The notes: generated by a model not told the origin, from the sequence alone. Positions 51,801 to 62,100 are shown, counted from the stretch's first letter. The stretch is DNA of 64,000 nucleotides from Phoronis australis (GCA_002633005.1 NMRA01000259.1:98715-162714), one strand, 5' to 3'. A program made the numbers and translations.

Positions 51801-52046
51801 TTCACAATGGCTGCGCCAGTATTTTTAAACATCAAATTCTTTTTTTTTAGCTGTGTAAAGGAACTTCTATGTAAATCGCTTTGGCAAGAAACAGCGAGAA
51901 ATGAGGACTGCAGGAATTTCCTTAAGACGAACAGTACGACAGCAATCGCAAACGAAGAAATTCACTGTGACTTCTGTTGCACAGAGCGCGGCTGTAACAA
52001 AGAACATCTGCCCAAAGTGTCCTCGCTGTACCCACTCGAACCATAG
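36777..52046 (+). CDS. Secreted LU (Ly6/three-finger)-TSP1-mucin-LU protein, 9 exons, 504 aa
   Basis: Nine exons with GT-AG borders join in phase to exactly 504 codons plus stop: 36777-36801, 40457-40656, 41318-41386, 44922-45063, 45727-45843, 47364-47525, 47852-48313, 50025-50166, 51851-52046. Signal peptide MILKSVLAAILLLALAEG. LU domain 1 at about 49-130: TCYKC start, 12 Cys, and a CTFCCEGDWCN ending typical of Ly6/uPAR domains. Half TSP1 repeat at 147-172 (WSKWSECSVTCGQGVQTRRR). Basic linker, then a Thr/Pro-rich mucin-like stretch at about 286-392. LU domain 2 at about 393-489 (12 Cys, CDFCCTERGCN). The end SSLYPLEP is not hydrophobic, so I expect secretion and not a GPI anchor. Polyadenylation signal AATAAA at 52342. 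Function unknown; LU and TSP1 domains usually bind proteins or glycans outside the cell. A paralogue starts at 59117. Confidence 0.82.
37030..39100. other. Intron 1 of the LU-TSR gene, first part
   Basis: No domain recognised. The minus-strand frame 38344-38616 (PMVRDPVDPNQVIGAIGPTV) looks less random than most but is unsupported. Confidence 0.45.
39080..39491 (+). other. Possible decayed exon next to a CAG repeat
   Basis: Open from about 39098, reading TICEFDDIDLIPCPGYQAKR then CDYHFTVEA, then into a long Ala-rich run from a GCA/CAG tract. The upstream continuation in the same frame has a TAG at 39081-39083. The Cys-bearing start looks protein-like, but I cannot assign it. It lies in intron 1 of the LU-TSR gene. 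Confidence 0.25.
39205..39420. repeat. Imperfect (CAG)n microsatellite
   Basis: About 210 bp of GCA/CAG/CAA triplets. All three frames and both strands give homopolymer artefacts (Ala, Leu, Gln/Ser). Confidence 0.95.
40205..40330. repeat. Imperfect (CTGT)n microsatellite
   Basis: Runs of 'ctgtctgtctgtc' and variants just upstream of LU-TSR exon 2, in intron 1. Confidence 0.92.
40457..40656 (+). CDS. LU-TSR gene exon 2
   Basis: Acceptor ttttgtctcatctag; donor gtaatt. Completes the hydrophobic signal core (AILLLALAEG), then a Lys-rich stretch and the LU domain start FPTCYKC...RCEETKQRCLPNE. Confidence 0.85.
41318..41386 (+). CDS. LU-TSR gene exon 3
   Basis: 69 nt, phase 0 on both sides, donor GTAAGT. 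MCSAQYDLVGGKVVTTKGCK is the middle strand of the LU domain. The paralogue's exon 3 is also 69 nt with ICSTQYDLVNGTVVTTKGCS. Confidence 0.88.
41636..42119 (-). repeat. Dispersed repeat A, near full-length copy
   Basis: Reverse complement of 4002-4476. Lies in intron 3 of the LU-TSR gene, between exons 3 and 4. Confidence 0.8.
42380..42700. mobile_element. Hairpin element with 14-bp target duplication
   Basis: Near-perfect inverted arms of about 120 bp (42397-42520 and 42526-42650) with a tiny loop. They contain 'cagtttcggctactc', 'cagcagccatctt' and 'ccacctagtgtccaatagct'. Perfect 14-bp direct repeats AGTATGTAAACATA flank it at 42380-42393 and 42687-42700. A short non-palindromic tail precedes the right repeat. 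In intron 3 of the LU-TSR gene. Confidence 0.85.
42720..44900. other. Intron 3 remainder, nothing recognised
   Basis: Open frames at 43258-43506 (minus) and 43936-44214 lack domains. 44440-44515 has a few 'tataggcg' repeats. Confidence 0.5.
44922..45063 (+). CDS. LU-TSR gene exon 4 (end of LU domain 1)
   Basis: Acceptor tttttttgtag; donor GTATGT. Contains WCFKGRLSSRCTFCCEGDWC followed by Asn: the C-CC-CN signature that closes a Ly6/uPAR domain. Confidence 0.88.
45727..45843 (+). CDS. LU-TSR gene exon 5 (thrombospondin type-1 half repeat)
   Basis: Phase 1-1 exon, usual for TSP1 modules. DCENWSKWSECSVTCGQGVQ then TRRRQCP: both Trp of the WxxW layer, the SVTCG turn and the Arg ladder are present. 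The C-terminal three cysteines of a normal TSP1 repeat are missing. Confidence 0.9.
45868..46570. mobile_element. Foldback element with tandem-repeat arms
   Basis: The left arm (about 45868-46000) is a string of units like 'gacccattatgtcc(g)attt'. The right arm (about 46440-46570) is their reverse complement ('ggtcaaaataaacataatga', 'gagtcaaaatggacataaca'). The middle has further inverted matches. In intron 5 of the LU-TSR gene. Same building plan as 8812-9535. Confidence 0.78.
46731..47025. mobile_element. Hairpin MITE-like element
   Basis: Inverted arms of about 60-65 bp: 46739-46799 ('acatgaaacaagaataagg', 'taaacacgaatataa') against 46955-47014 ('ttatattcgtgtttaa', 'cttgttcttgtttcatgta'). 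Spacer about 155 bp. In intron 5 of the LU-TSR gene. Confidence 0.8.
47364..47525 (+). CDS. LU-TSR gene exon 6 (linker)
   Basis: 162 nt, phase 1-1, acceptor ttttttcag, donor GTAAGT. Starts GGRSKGKPTIISSSEYNLL and continues Lys-rich and helical-looking, with no Cys. No known domain. Confidence 0.72.
47852..48313 (+). CDS. LU-TSR gene exon 7 (basic then mucin-like Thr-rich)
   Basis: Phase 1-1. Begins with a basic ARKSKGHKSK stretch, two cysteines (RRCEMKC), then tandem 10-residue repeats of the type TTSGSTTLKP and LTSEPTTLKP, likely O-glycosylated. If read through instead of spliced at 48314, it would stop at 48372; splicing keeps the second LU domain in frame. Confidence 0.75.
48058..48240 (+). 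repeat. 30-bp coding minisatellite
   Basis: About six copies of a 30-bp unit of type 'acgtcagggtcaaccacg'+'ctaaaaccaacg', encoding the Thr/Pro/Ser decapeptide of exon 7. Likely variable in copy number between individuals. Confidence 0.9.
48400..50010. other. Intron 7 of the LU-TSR gene
   Basis: Contains 'atgatgattatcagtggtca' repeats near 48420-48500 and ATT/AAC-rich simple sequence at 49200-49350. No exon recognised. Confidence 0.55.
50025..50166 (+). CDS. LU-TSR gene exon 8 (start of LU domain 2)
   Basis: Acceptor gttttgcag; donor GTAAGA. DACYTTLPCVPYEGEPCEGV then PCSNGQFCMTE: five cysteines in the first half of a second LU-type domain. Confidence 0.82.
50506..50736. mobile_element. MITE-like element with TIR GGGCCCTTTCCAAGAAA
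   Basis: Left end 'gggccctttccaagaaact' and right end 'gttttcttggaaaggtccct' are inverted copies; similarity continues inward (ctaacttt / gcgttagctaag). About 230 bp, non-coding. In intron 8 of the LU-TSR gene. Confidence 0.78.
51851..52046 (+). CDS. LU-TSR gene exon 9 (end of LU domain 2, stop)
   Basis: Acceptor ttttttttag. TCVKELLCKSLWQ ... EEIHCDFCCTERGCNKEHLP then a short tail and TAG stop at 52044-52046. Closes the domain with the C-x-x-CC-x4-CN signature. Confidence 0.87.
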
Positions 52047-52341
52047 ACATGATGGATTGAAAAGCTTTTTTGTCCCAAGTTAGTGATTTGGACAATTTTC
52101 ATGACTTTTCATGATATCTATTCGTGATATTCGAGAATATCAAAATATCAACCCTTGATAACCTACTTTAAGTTTTTGTAGCTGCATATTAATTGTCTGA
52201 CGACACGTAAACTTTGATGAACAGGCGCCATATTTAGACACGACTGAGTTACATGGATGTAGAACAAGCTGTTTTTCCGTATCTTTGTAGCGCCACGGTT
52301 TAAGTGACTTGCAACGACTGTTGCAGTATTGTCGTTTGATG

Positions 52342-52347
52342 AATAAA
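52342..52347 (+). terminator. Polyadenylation signal AATAAA
   Basis: About 300 bp after the LU-TSR stop codon, followed by 'cttcacaacgtgtcatctgt', a GT-containing stretch. Plausible 3' end of the gene; other weaker candidates cannot be excluded. Confidence 0.55.
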
Positions 52348-52944
52348 ACAGATTTCCCCTTCACAACGTGTCATCTGTATTACTTGCCTTGCTTCTTTTT
52401 TTCCACCAACAAGAACTCTTTACGATCTTAGACAAGACCTTTAACATGAAACATCTTCATTCATATCTACTTAAAGGGGCGCAACTGGCTGCCAGCGAAT
52501 TAACACGGGAACACAGGAGCCATTTACGTTTACGTAGTTCCTTTTTGACAAGTCTTAGTATTTAGCCAAATATTTAGAACACTATAGATTTTAGCTCAGT
52601 GAAAGCGTTTATTTTCTGAAAGTAGAAACGTCGAGAACATTTTATTTTATTGACTTTTTACCAATCTGTCATTATTTGAGTCAACAGAACATGCTGTTTT
52701 AGTAGCAAGGTACATTTAACCATAGATTATAGACAACAGATTCGCAACTCCGACATTTTCTTTTGCACTATCCTAGAAGAGGCGTCACTCTCCTAGATTA
52801 TCTGGTGCAGTTTCCGGTTGGTGTATTGTGACGGGAAATTCTTGCATCTTTTCTACAGTCCAGTACAACGAAAAAAATAATTAGGCATTGAGACGCTGTT
52901 CAAAAGTCTTCCAACAAGTAGAATTGTTGGTATCGTAAGTACTT

Positions 52945-53145
52945 TTAGCAACGCTACTACCAACCGACCACACAGCAGCCGGCCATGATTAGCAGACAAC
53001 GTACTTGCCGGAAATTTCACCACATAATTTGGCCAGGTGTCGCTAGTGAAAATGACGTAACGGCTTGTGTAAAAGACCACAGATTTCGTCCATTGAAATT
53101 ATACGGAGTTGGCGGTCCATGTACTACAGTCTATGATTTAACTTA
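52945..53145 (+). CDS. Possible terminal exon, unidentified
   Basis: After an acceptor-like 'agtacttttag' the frame is open to TAA, with ACVKDHRFRPLKLYGVGGPC then TTVYDLT. It has a protein-like composition with three cysteines. No partner exon and no family recognised. Confidence 0.2.
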
Positions 53146-53149
53146 AAGC

Positions 53150-55700
53150 AACGGAATATGTAACATGATCAATTCTTATTTGATGGAAATGCTCAAGATG
53201 AGATCTCAAAAACGCTGTCGCCGATTTATAAAATATTTCGTCTTTGTTTTATGCAACTCTACATTTTTGCATGAAAATCGAGAAGTTTTAATTTTAATTA
53301 CCACTCGTACAAAAGTGGAACATTCTAAAAACAACTTCAAATATCGCTTTTGAGAACAGCATAAGGCAAGTTTCGCACAAATCCAAACAACCATTTTTGA
53401 GATATGATGTTGCGACGTTAGCCAAATTTTGTCATCCTCTACATAGATGTAACCTTAATTCGCTGACAAGTGCAATAACTCCTACATTTATTTGGCATTT
53501 GTATGCAGTCTGGACATGAGCTTTTGACGGAAATCACAACAGTCTCACGCACCACGTTGTAAGTGTCAATTACCTGGAAGTTTTGCACGTGCGTTTTTGC
53601 CTAAACGCGGCTCCATTACGGATAGACTGTGTAAGTTAATTATTAAATACACTCTTTGAATTCCTTAACTTTCCAAGATAAACTTACATAAATGGTAAAT
53701 AACCTTAGTTAAAGAACAACACTTGCCGCTAAGATGGGTGACATTTTCATGACTAGATTCCTTACCAAGGGGTGTCTTTTCAATCAAATATATTACAGAA
53801 GGTAACCTGTTTTGGTTTGGTACCTGTGGCGGATTGTACATGAAGCTAAATAACCGAAAATTTGAGGACACGCGCAAAATAGAAGCCCCAATTCGTCCCA
53901 CAGACACTATGCAAAAGATGTGGTGAGCGGAGGTGCATTCCATAAAGCTAAAAAAGCCGAAGCTTAGGACCCCACACGAAATGGTGACGTTTTCTCGTCG
54001 TGACAGGTGTCCTCTAAAGTTGTGACAACCGAAAAGACAAGGATGAAAAATTATGGCGACCAGGGTGACTGAAAATTAGTGCCCCGCTTCATCGTCACAT
54101 GGTCCCACGAAAGTTGTGGCGACCAGAGCGCCAATTTGCATGTGTGGCGAAATGAGAGAATTTGCAAAGACAGGTCCGAGAATTTTTATAGCTTGGGGTC
54201 CCGAAAAATTTAACCCAGCACTGACTGGGACTCTACAAATGTTCCGCTCTTGCATCAGAGCTCTTACGTAATGGTTTCATTTTTCATTGAGGTTTGTCTT
54301 GTTAAAAGTACTCAGCCAAATTTTTTAATTAAACCTACATAAAAATGAATTCAATGCTATATTTTACAATTACGCTATTTTAACTAAGATTTTTTTATTT
54401 ATGACGTACTGATTGCATGAGTGATTAGTCTCGGAGTCACGTGCGATTTTGTTCCAGGTACAGTGTAGATTACAGTTAACCCTACTTTTCAGAGCATCCG
54501 AGGTTATTATTGACAAGAGAAGACAGTTGGAAACATCTAAAGATCAAAGGAAGTGAATCTCATGTGAAGAAAAAAGTGCTTTCGAGGACGGATCTCGTTT
54601 TTTGTCAGAATGCACAGTGTATGAAAATTTACGAGGTAAACCTGTTTTGCAGGTGATTAGGCAGCGTAAGGTTTTACTTCAGCTAGTAGCCAATGGTGGT
54701 GTGGCGTTGAGAATTGGTTTTGATTGGTAACAAGTTGAAATCAGATAATCGCATAGAAAATAAACGTTTTCTGTTTTCTAGTGTACATGTATATTCCTCG
54801 GCGTGTGCTTAGTTCCTCGTGAAGTCTTATACTTGCTTCGATATCTCCCGTATGTGCTTTAAAATTTCCTAGTTCGTGATCTGAAAGTCGTTGATTTGTT
54901 CTATAAATGCCCCATCGGGAAACTGTCTTTTGCTTTTGGTAGCAAGGAATGACGTGGCACAAGATGGAGGACAGACGTAGTGTTGAGATTTTCGTAGCCC
55001 TGATTGGCTGGAATTTATTGCTTGATGGCATGTGTGAAATGTCCATTGCAACTTAGTTTGATATAAGCTTCTCAATAAAATATTACTTAGTGAGTTCAGT
55101 TGTGTTTATATTGAACAATTACATGTTTACAATTTTTGCGTGTTTACAATATTCACATGATGTATTTAGAGAGGAATTCTTGAAGTATTTGGTATACATC
55201 CTACGAGCTATTCAGTATACTTTGATGGAAACTTTGATTGAAAAGGAAGTTAATAAATGGACGAAAGTAGCAAAATGATGCATTTTTGTGATTTCAGAAG
55301 GAAGGATTACAGCTTTGTTTAACCTTAGTAACAGCAAGCCACGTTGACTCCCAAAATGAGTGTCATATGCTGGGACATATATCAAATATTAGAGTGTAAT
55401 TACGGAAAATGAACCTCTTTGGTTACCTTTGAAAACTTGGCAATGTCGTGACTTTCTGAGATATTCTGTGCATTTAACATTTCAAAGTCCGTTTTTTTGA
55501 AACGTTTAGCCGCTGAGCTATCAATTTACAAGCATATGCAACGCACGTGTCAACAGAATTTTTAAACCCAGTCAAATGGCGTTGACGAGTAGTTTTTCCA
55601 CCACCAATAGTGTACTAAAACGCCTTTTAGACAAAGACGAACAAATATTTTTACGAAACGGGAGGTCGATCCAGGCAAATCGATAGGTTTTAGTAGAAAC
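53150..55700. other. Intergenic, no supported gene
   Basis: 54000-54140 has short repeats of 'aaagttgtg(g/a)c(g/a)acc' type. Open frames at 53665-53943 and 54741-55046 (minus) are unrecognised. Confidence 0.45.
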
Positions 55701-55704
55701 GTCC

Positions 55705-55800
55705 AGTGGACATTTTTGCCCAATTCGCCAAATTGGGAGGGGGGCTCGTTGGAGCCCCCCGACCCCTCCCCTCCCCCCGGGTGCGCCCATGGATCTGGTG
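55705..55800. repeat. GC-rich dispersed repeat with hairpin
   Basis: 'cgccaaattgggag' followed by GGGGGGCTCGTTGGAGCCCC (hairpin) and a C-rich tail. The same organisation recurs at 57900-57985 ('cgccaaatgggggGCTCGTT-TGAGCC' in short form). Confidence 0.75.
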
Positions 55801-57180
55801 TTTTGAATGAAGCATGGCGTGATCTGTGGATAGGTCCGAGGTTGGTATTGTGGATCTGTCACTGCGCGCAGCAATTCATATTCCTTACTTCGGCCAAGAG
55901 CCCATTTTGGTCATGTGTCATGGCTTAACGTGGTACACATATTAAAGAATATTTTATCGCAAAGAGGCAACTTTATTCCTGGTTTTAATTTTAACTGATT
56001 TCTCGCTTGTGGGGTAAGGTTTGCGCGTGTGGAAGTCTCCTCCGAAGACTCGTTTGCCGATCGTGAATGTAAAAACGCTTGTTCAAAGTACTTCCGACAA
56101 ATATGCTTCGCGCACGTAGGCCTTCTTATTATATAACTATCGGATGGGAGTCTCCTAAGTTTCACGGAACTATATATTATAACTGCCCATTCGTGAACTA
56201 TAAAATACATGGTCCTAGATCCATGGAACTTCAGCGTATTTCATAACATTTACAGTCGTTGAGTCGGAAGTATTCTACACCGTCATTACCAGCTCGGAAA
56301 CAGCATGTAATTTGTGATAGTGAGCGCAGATCAAGACACACTTGTTTTGAAGTGATCAATCGGCTTGTTTTTTCAAAGTTGTTTTTAATGCGCTTATCCA
56401 CGAGCCTCTGACGTATTCGCTATCTTGGCTATCTGGAATGTGGTTATCGACTGACTACAGAGGCTTGTGCGTCACACGTTTTATCTGAAAATTGCTGTAG
56501 GCCATTCAAACGTTTTGAACACGCTGCACGTCTATTCTAGGGGAGATGACTGTTTTATAAGCGTTTCGTCCAAGACATTTTATGCGCTATGGCATTCACT
56601 AGCTTAATCGCGACACCTATTGCGGCGTGATGAAAGTGTAGATAACAGGATACTCAAAAACAACTCAAAGAATCTCTCTGAAGTTTATTACGTAACAATT
56701 ATTAACGCTTGGCAAGAGTGATTGACGTGAACGAAGCCTTCGCGTGGCAATGTCACACGAATGCTCGGCGCGAAAAATTCAGAAATCCTGACTACAGGCC
56801 GAGGAGACAACATATTGTTGCTGAATTTGATGCACGAGCAACGAACTATTGGGTTTCGATGTTATAACAATTCACGTCTACCACGGCAGAAAGACAGCGC
56901 CATGTGGTCAAAAATTCAAGATTTCCTACCTGTCATGTTAAGTTCATGACCAATCAGCTCCCAAATCTGTTAACCAAATGTCTTTGTAATGGGTGCACCG
57001 CTTGTCTTACCAAATGAATGAGAGTTAGTCTATCTTTAAGAGAAGTGAACAAAATTGTTGCAGGTCAATTCGAAATTTATGGGTTGTGATTGATTCAAAA
57101 AGCTAAACATGCTGCTTTTGAATTTTCAGTCGCGCGACGTCGCTCTCGCCGCACCCGTGTAGAGACCACAGCAGAATTTA
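55801..57180. other. Intergenic, no supported gene
   Basis: Open frames at 55911-56210 (minus) and 56761-56949 have no recognisable features. Confidence 0.45.
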
Positions 57181-57248
57181 GTTGTTTCAACTGAACGTGA
57201 ATGAAAACACGTCGCTCCCTCGCGTGCAGTCGGCTCATTCTTTTTATA

Positions 57249-57385
57249 TCATGGCAAAGACGGTCTCTGAACACGGAGACAGATTTCACATGCAGCCATG
57301 GAAGCGCTGATATCACCTGTGAAAATGGAATGGGTTTGTGGGCGGCCTTCGAGTTACCGATAATTAAATGTATCATCACTTCAGG
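57249..57385 (+). CDS. Possible internal exon, unidentified (lectin-like Cys pattern?)
   Basis: Between 'atcatggcaaag' and the donor-like 'tcag|gttagc', the frame reads FTCSHGSADITCENGMGLWA then AFELP. The C-x-x-G-x3-I-x-C-x-x-G spacing is reminiscent of SUEL-type galactose-binding lectin starts. No neighbouring exon was found, so this may be a remnant or chance. Confidence 0.22.
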
Positions 57386-57899
57386 TTAGCACGTGCATGT
57401 ATGTTCTTAACACCGTAAAAGTGGCAATCAAGTGAATCACAAATAGTCATACACACAAAAATTCGAGGAAATATTTCCTCGATTATGTTCCTCAGTCATT
57501 CACTCGTATTTCAAATAGTCACTAAAACCGGCTTAGGAGATACTCGGCCGCCTCCGACATGAGGTTGCACCCGCAAGTGAATTGAAACATTTAACAACGA
57601 TCTAGCCAGCAACAGCATGAAAGAATTAATATAATAATACAACCCACATTTGTTCCCGTGCATCTTCCCCGGGTGATCTCGCGCTACCAGTAAGAGTGGT
57701 TTTACAGTTTCATGCGCGCACCAAGCCTTTAGTTTGGGGGGGCTCGAATTTCTGACTAACTGGACCTTTTGCTAACAAAAAAAGCTGGAGGCCTTTAACA
57801 ATTTTTAAAAAGGGTACCATCTTCAGAACTGTGAACTGTGCGTCTGCGCCTTTTTAGTGGGCTTTTGTCTCGTTTACTCGAAATTTTTGTTTCTTTGAG

Positions 57900-57985
57900 G
57901 CGGACCTTTTTGTCCATTTCGCCAAATGGGGGGCTCGTTTGAGCCCACCACGCCTCCCCCCGTGTGCACGCCTGAGTTCATGGAT
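57900..57985. repeat. GC-rich dispersed repeat with hairpin, copy 2
   Basis: Shares 'gcctccccccgtgtgcacgc'-type tail and the 'ggGGCTCGTTTGAGCCc' hairpin with 55705-55800. Confidence 0.72.
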
Positions 57986-57989
57986 AGGA

Positions 57990-59060
57990 AGACTGAACCA
58001 TCACCGTTGGGCCGTATTCTGAAGCGCAGGGAGGAGGGTGGGGTCTTTGCAGGACATGGTGAAGACTCGAGTGAGCTTCGTGACTGATTCCTGAATTGCC
58101 TTGGAAAGATATTACTCGTTGACTATGAGAGTGTAAATGAGCAAAACACCGACACAAATGCATAGAGTACTGTTTATTTTATTTTCAGGTCAGACCCTTG
58201 AACCATTATGACCAGTGAATGGATTATACACCTTAGGTATAAGTAAACTGACGAAGTCGTATTTGCATGGCTAATGGCAAAACAGCAACACACCAGGTTT
58301 ACTACAAACTAGAGCTGAATTTTGGACACAGCTCACTAAATTAAATTAATCAGTCTGTCTATTCAGTAAATATATACCTCGATGTCTCAAAATCTCTGTT
58401 GACCCCGATTCACGTCATACATGTACTTAGTTCTCCCGGATTTGACTAGAACCCAGCCCTCCCCTGCCAGGCAAAGGTGACAGATAACTTAGACTTTTGA
58501 TTGTATGTTTACCTTGTCATTATGGACGACAAACTCTTAACGCGAGTTGTGTCGTCACACTCCAATCAACTGTGACGTGCACTGAGATTCCGGGAGCTCG
58601 ATAAAAATTTGGCCTGAAGCCAAACCCAAGGTATCTGTTGTTGCAAGGTGTTTATCAACCCTTAATTATACCTGCCTGAGGGTTCATATTGCGTCTAACC
58701 AAGTGCGTTTCTGTGCAAATCATTTCGACAAGTTCATTTAATCAAAATATCCGCAAAAAATACGTTGAGAGTCAACTACACTATATTCCATCCTATGAAC
58801 ACTGTAAGATGGCGGGGAAAATGACCGACCGAAGCGTCGTGCCAATATAAATAGGCAAGAGCATGGAGTAAATAAGCCAATATATTTTAGAAACTAGGTT
58901 ACCACATCACCATCTCGAAAGCGGTTTTAGGAAGACAACACCATTTCCAATCCAGTAAATGTGACCCTTTGCAGAATGCCCACTAAGTGATTGACAATTA
59001 AGACACGTTAATCTGCCATTTATCAGAAACTCTTTATTATCTTATCAACTTTGACTCGCG
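57990..59060. other. Intergenic upstream of the paralogue
   Basis: No exon recognised. May hold distal regulatory DNA for the gene starting at 59117. Confidence 0.5.
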
Positions 59061-59066
59061 CCCAGG

Positions 59067-59073
59067 TATAAAT
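59067..59073 (+). promoter_or_regulatory. TATA box of the LU paralogue
   Basis: TATAAAT within 'caggtataaattaa', 44 bp between it and the ATG at 59117. The similar placement of 'caggtattaataa' before the first gene supports a shared promoter layout. Confidence 0.6.
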
Positions 59074-59116
59074 TAACCGAACATTTCTATTGCCAAGTTA
59101 TTCAAAAACAGAGAGA

Positions 59117-59141
59117 ATGCTGTCCAAAACTGGATTGGCAG
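59117..59141 (+). CDS. LU paralogue exon 1
   Basis: MLSKTGLA plus one base; donor GTACGT. The ATG lies downstream of the TATA box. An alternative unspliced start at 61746 also gives a hydrophobic N-terminus but lacks the matching structure of the first gene. Confidence 0.75.
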
Positions 59142-62100
59142 GTACGTCTTTGTGCACTGTAACATAATACTGAACTACTGAGAACTTTGGAAGTATTATC
59201 TCTTCTCTAGCTCTAACCTCTCATTTTTCAAATAATTAGATATTAATTTAATTCAAAAACACAATGTGCCCATTTTAGCAGTCTGTCCGGTTTTATCTTG
59301 GAATTTATGGCCCCTGGACTCTCCGCTCACTTCCAATCATGCTTAGAGTAATTTTGGGAACTCAACTCACCATCTCGCACCATCATTCATACTCTCAAAA
59401 ACCAAATAGCAGTACATATTGCAATTTTGTTTCTGTTTTTGTGCAATTTTTCAATTTGAGCTAATTCATCTCACAAAATCAATAGTTAGCGAACGTTCAA
59501 ACGTTCTGACATTTTTTTACCTTGGAAGTGATCGCATTTGGTCAGAGTTGTTAAATTTTAGTTGTATCTCAAATTTGGAGTTTCATCTGACTCTCACTTT
59601 TGCATTGGGCCAACACTCCATTCTAGAGCTACGAGGACTGGTACTGCGAATAGTTCACTTATCAGAACGGAGTAACGTTCACACATTCCGATAGGTTGAT
59701 GTTGAAAAATGTGTTATATATATTATCCTCTCTATTGAGAAATGTCGTTGTGGTCTGCCGTTGTTGTAACCACAGAAAATGACTATTAAATCGATGTGTT
59801 TCACACAGGTTTGAGGCTTTGCCACATCTAGAATTACATGGCTCATGGGTAAATAATACGAACTCTATCCTTTTCCGGCTAATTACTGTACGATATTAGT
59901 ACGCCAGACGTCCAAACCAAGGCATACACATTGATACCCAGACACTGTGTTGTGCGTGGCAGTGCCCACACACATACTCGGCCCCTTTCTTTCACCCTGA
60001 CGAAAACTGTATGAACGAAATGAGAAGTGAGCCCAATTTCACCTAGAAAGTGCTACACATTGACCACAGGAACTTCGTACAGTGTCATGCTGTAACTATT
60101 TCAACACCACCGAAAAATGAAGCTAGGCTCCGAAAAGGTTATCAAAAAACAAAATTGGCACTTTTCAGCCCAAAACCACCCTGCTAGTGTTCGACAGTAG
60201 CCAACACGAAGTTCTGAACGCAAATCGTTTGCAGATTCCCCAAATGTGGTCCAAAACTGCTGCCATCCAATCACATTTTTTTTTAGTTCTGGGTTGTTTG
60301 AGGGTTACCTGAAATGACAGAACATTTCTCGGTTGCTGAAACAATGCGACAAGGAGCCGCCATTTTGAAGAAAAGTGTATATACAGTCGAAGTTGTAGAT
60401 TTTTCTCATTCTGGCCTGCACCAAGAGCTTAATTTATAGGCATTATAAATTGGCTGTGGCTTCATTCTAACTGTAGAGTCCCACATTTCACAGGGACAGT
60501 CTGCTGTACAAATAATATAGCCCAGTTGGCTGTTTGGTGTACCCACTTGGTACTTTATATGATATTTGCCCATTTGGCAGTTTGTACCCACTTGGTACTT
60601 GTTATTGAATTTGCCGTTTTGCTCGACCCAGTTGGTAGGCAATCGGCCAATACCCATTTGGTACTATGCTAACCTGTGCCACTTAGCATCCGATACTCAA
60701 TTGTACTTTGGGTATCGGAAATGTGTGTGTTATCTCTTGTAATTAAGGAACCCATCTGGTTCCTTCTGTGAAATATTTATTTGTAGAGCTGTGACCCAAC
60801 TTAAAATAGACATTATTCTTGTTGTTTTATTTGTCCCCAATAAGGTACAGTACGTTTGCTCAAGTCTTACAGTAACCACACCCTCCTCTACTATATTGGA
60901 ATAATTGCCATTTAACTTTGGGCAAAATGTAAATTCTTTATGGCGTAAAATCATCCAATAATGGCTTTGTACGGAAAATTACGTTATAACGGGCGAGGAT
61001 AGATTTGTATGATAACTATGTAAGGTTCCATATATGCAACTGTATTGCTTTCGAAGCACATCAATATTTGCGTGAGTAGTACTTTCCGAACAGCTGCGCC
61101 ATATTGAAATTTGTGCGCCAACCAAACGCCAATCAGGTCTTAAGTGGGCTGGCTTTCAGCGCCACCTACTGATCTCCTGTAATGCTGAGGAGAGCTTTCA
61201 ACGTTCTAGTATTTTAACACCTTTCCTGCTATAACAATGCAGGAAATTGAGGTGCACTAATTGCTCGCAAAAAGACAAACCTTTTGAAATAACTGTTGAT
61301 GAAGGACACCATTTTCCATCCATTCTCCCATTGTGGAAATCCGCGATGGCGAGTCAGTGGATGTGATTAATAAGTCGGGAGAATTTCGATCCCAGCCGAT
61401 GTCAAAAAGCTAAAATTAATTAGTGAACTCAACCTAATCAAATAATGGGAGGGACTGAGTGACAGTAAGATTTATTCCTATGTCTTATGTTAATAAACCG
61501 TTGTGTATTTATTGAATTTCTGTCCGCCAAATCTCAGTGAGGATCAAACGGAAGTTGCTTCCGCGCTCTCAGTGCTCTAAAGAGCACCAATATGAAAAGT
61601 CTGCTATTTGATTTCTCCGGGCTCGGTCTTTCACAACACTTTATCAGTTCGTCCCACGGGCAAAAATCACAGATTGAGACTTAAGGTGTAATTCAAAGTC
61701 CACTAGTATTTCTACATAGAACTCAAGCTCATCACAATCAGTTCAATGTCACCCAAGGTCATCGTGTTATCGCATTGTTCTTGTCAACCAATAGTGGTAT
61801 TCCTGTTTGCCGTCGGCGCGCTGGTGGCTGGACACCCAAAGAAGCACGAAACAAAGGATGTCCCTCAAACTTTAGCGACAAAAACGCGTAAAAACTTGAT
61901 GAAGTTGAAGGGTAAGTCAAACCTGATCTTCCCGACCTGCTACGAGTGCAAGAGGAGCGAGGAGCCAAGCGAGTGCGAGAAGACTATCACACAGTGTCTC
62001 CCTAACGAAGTAAGTGTTTTGGTTGGTTCTCGTCAGTTATTTCATTTACTCCTTCGGTTAAACTATTCAAGCATGTATTTCGAATTTCCCTTCCTGTTTA

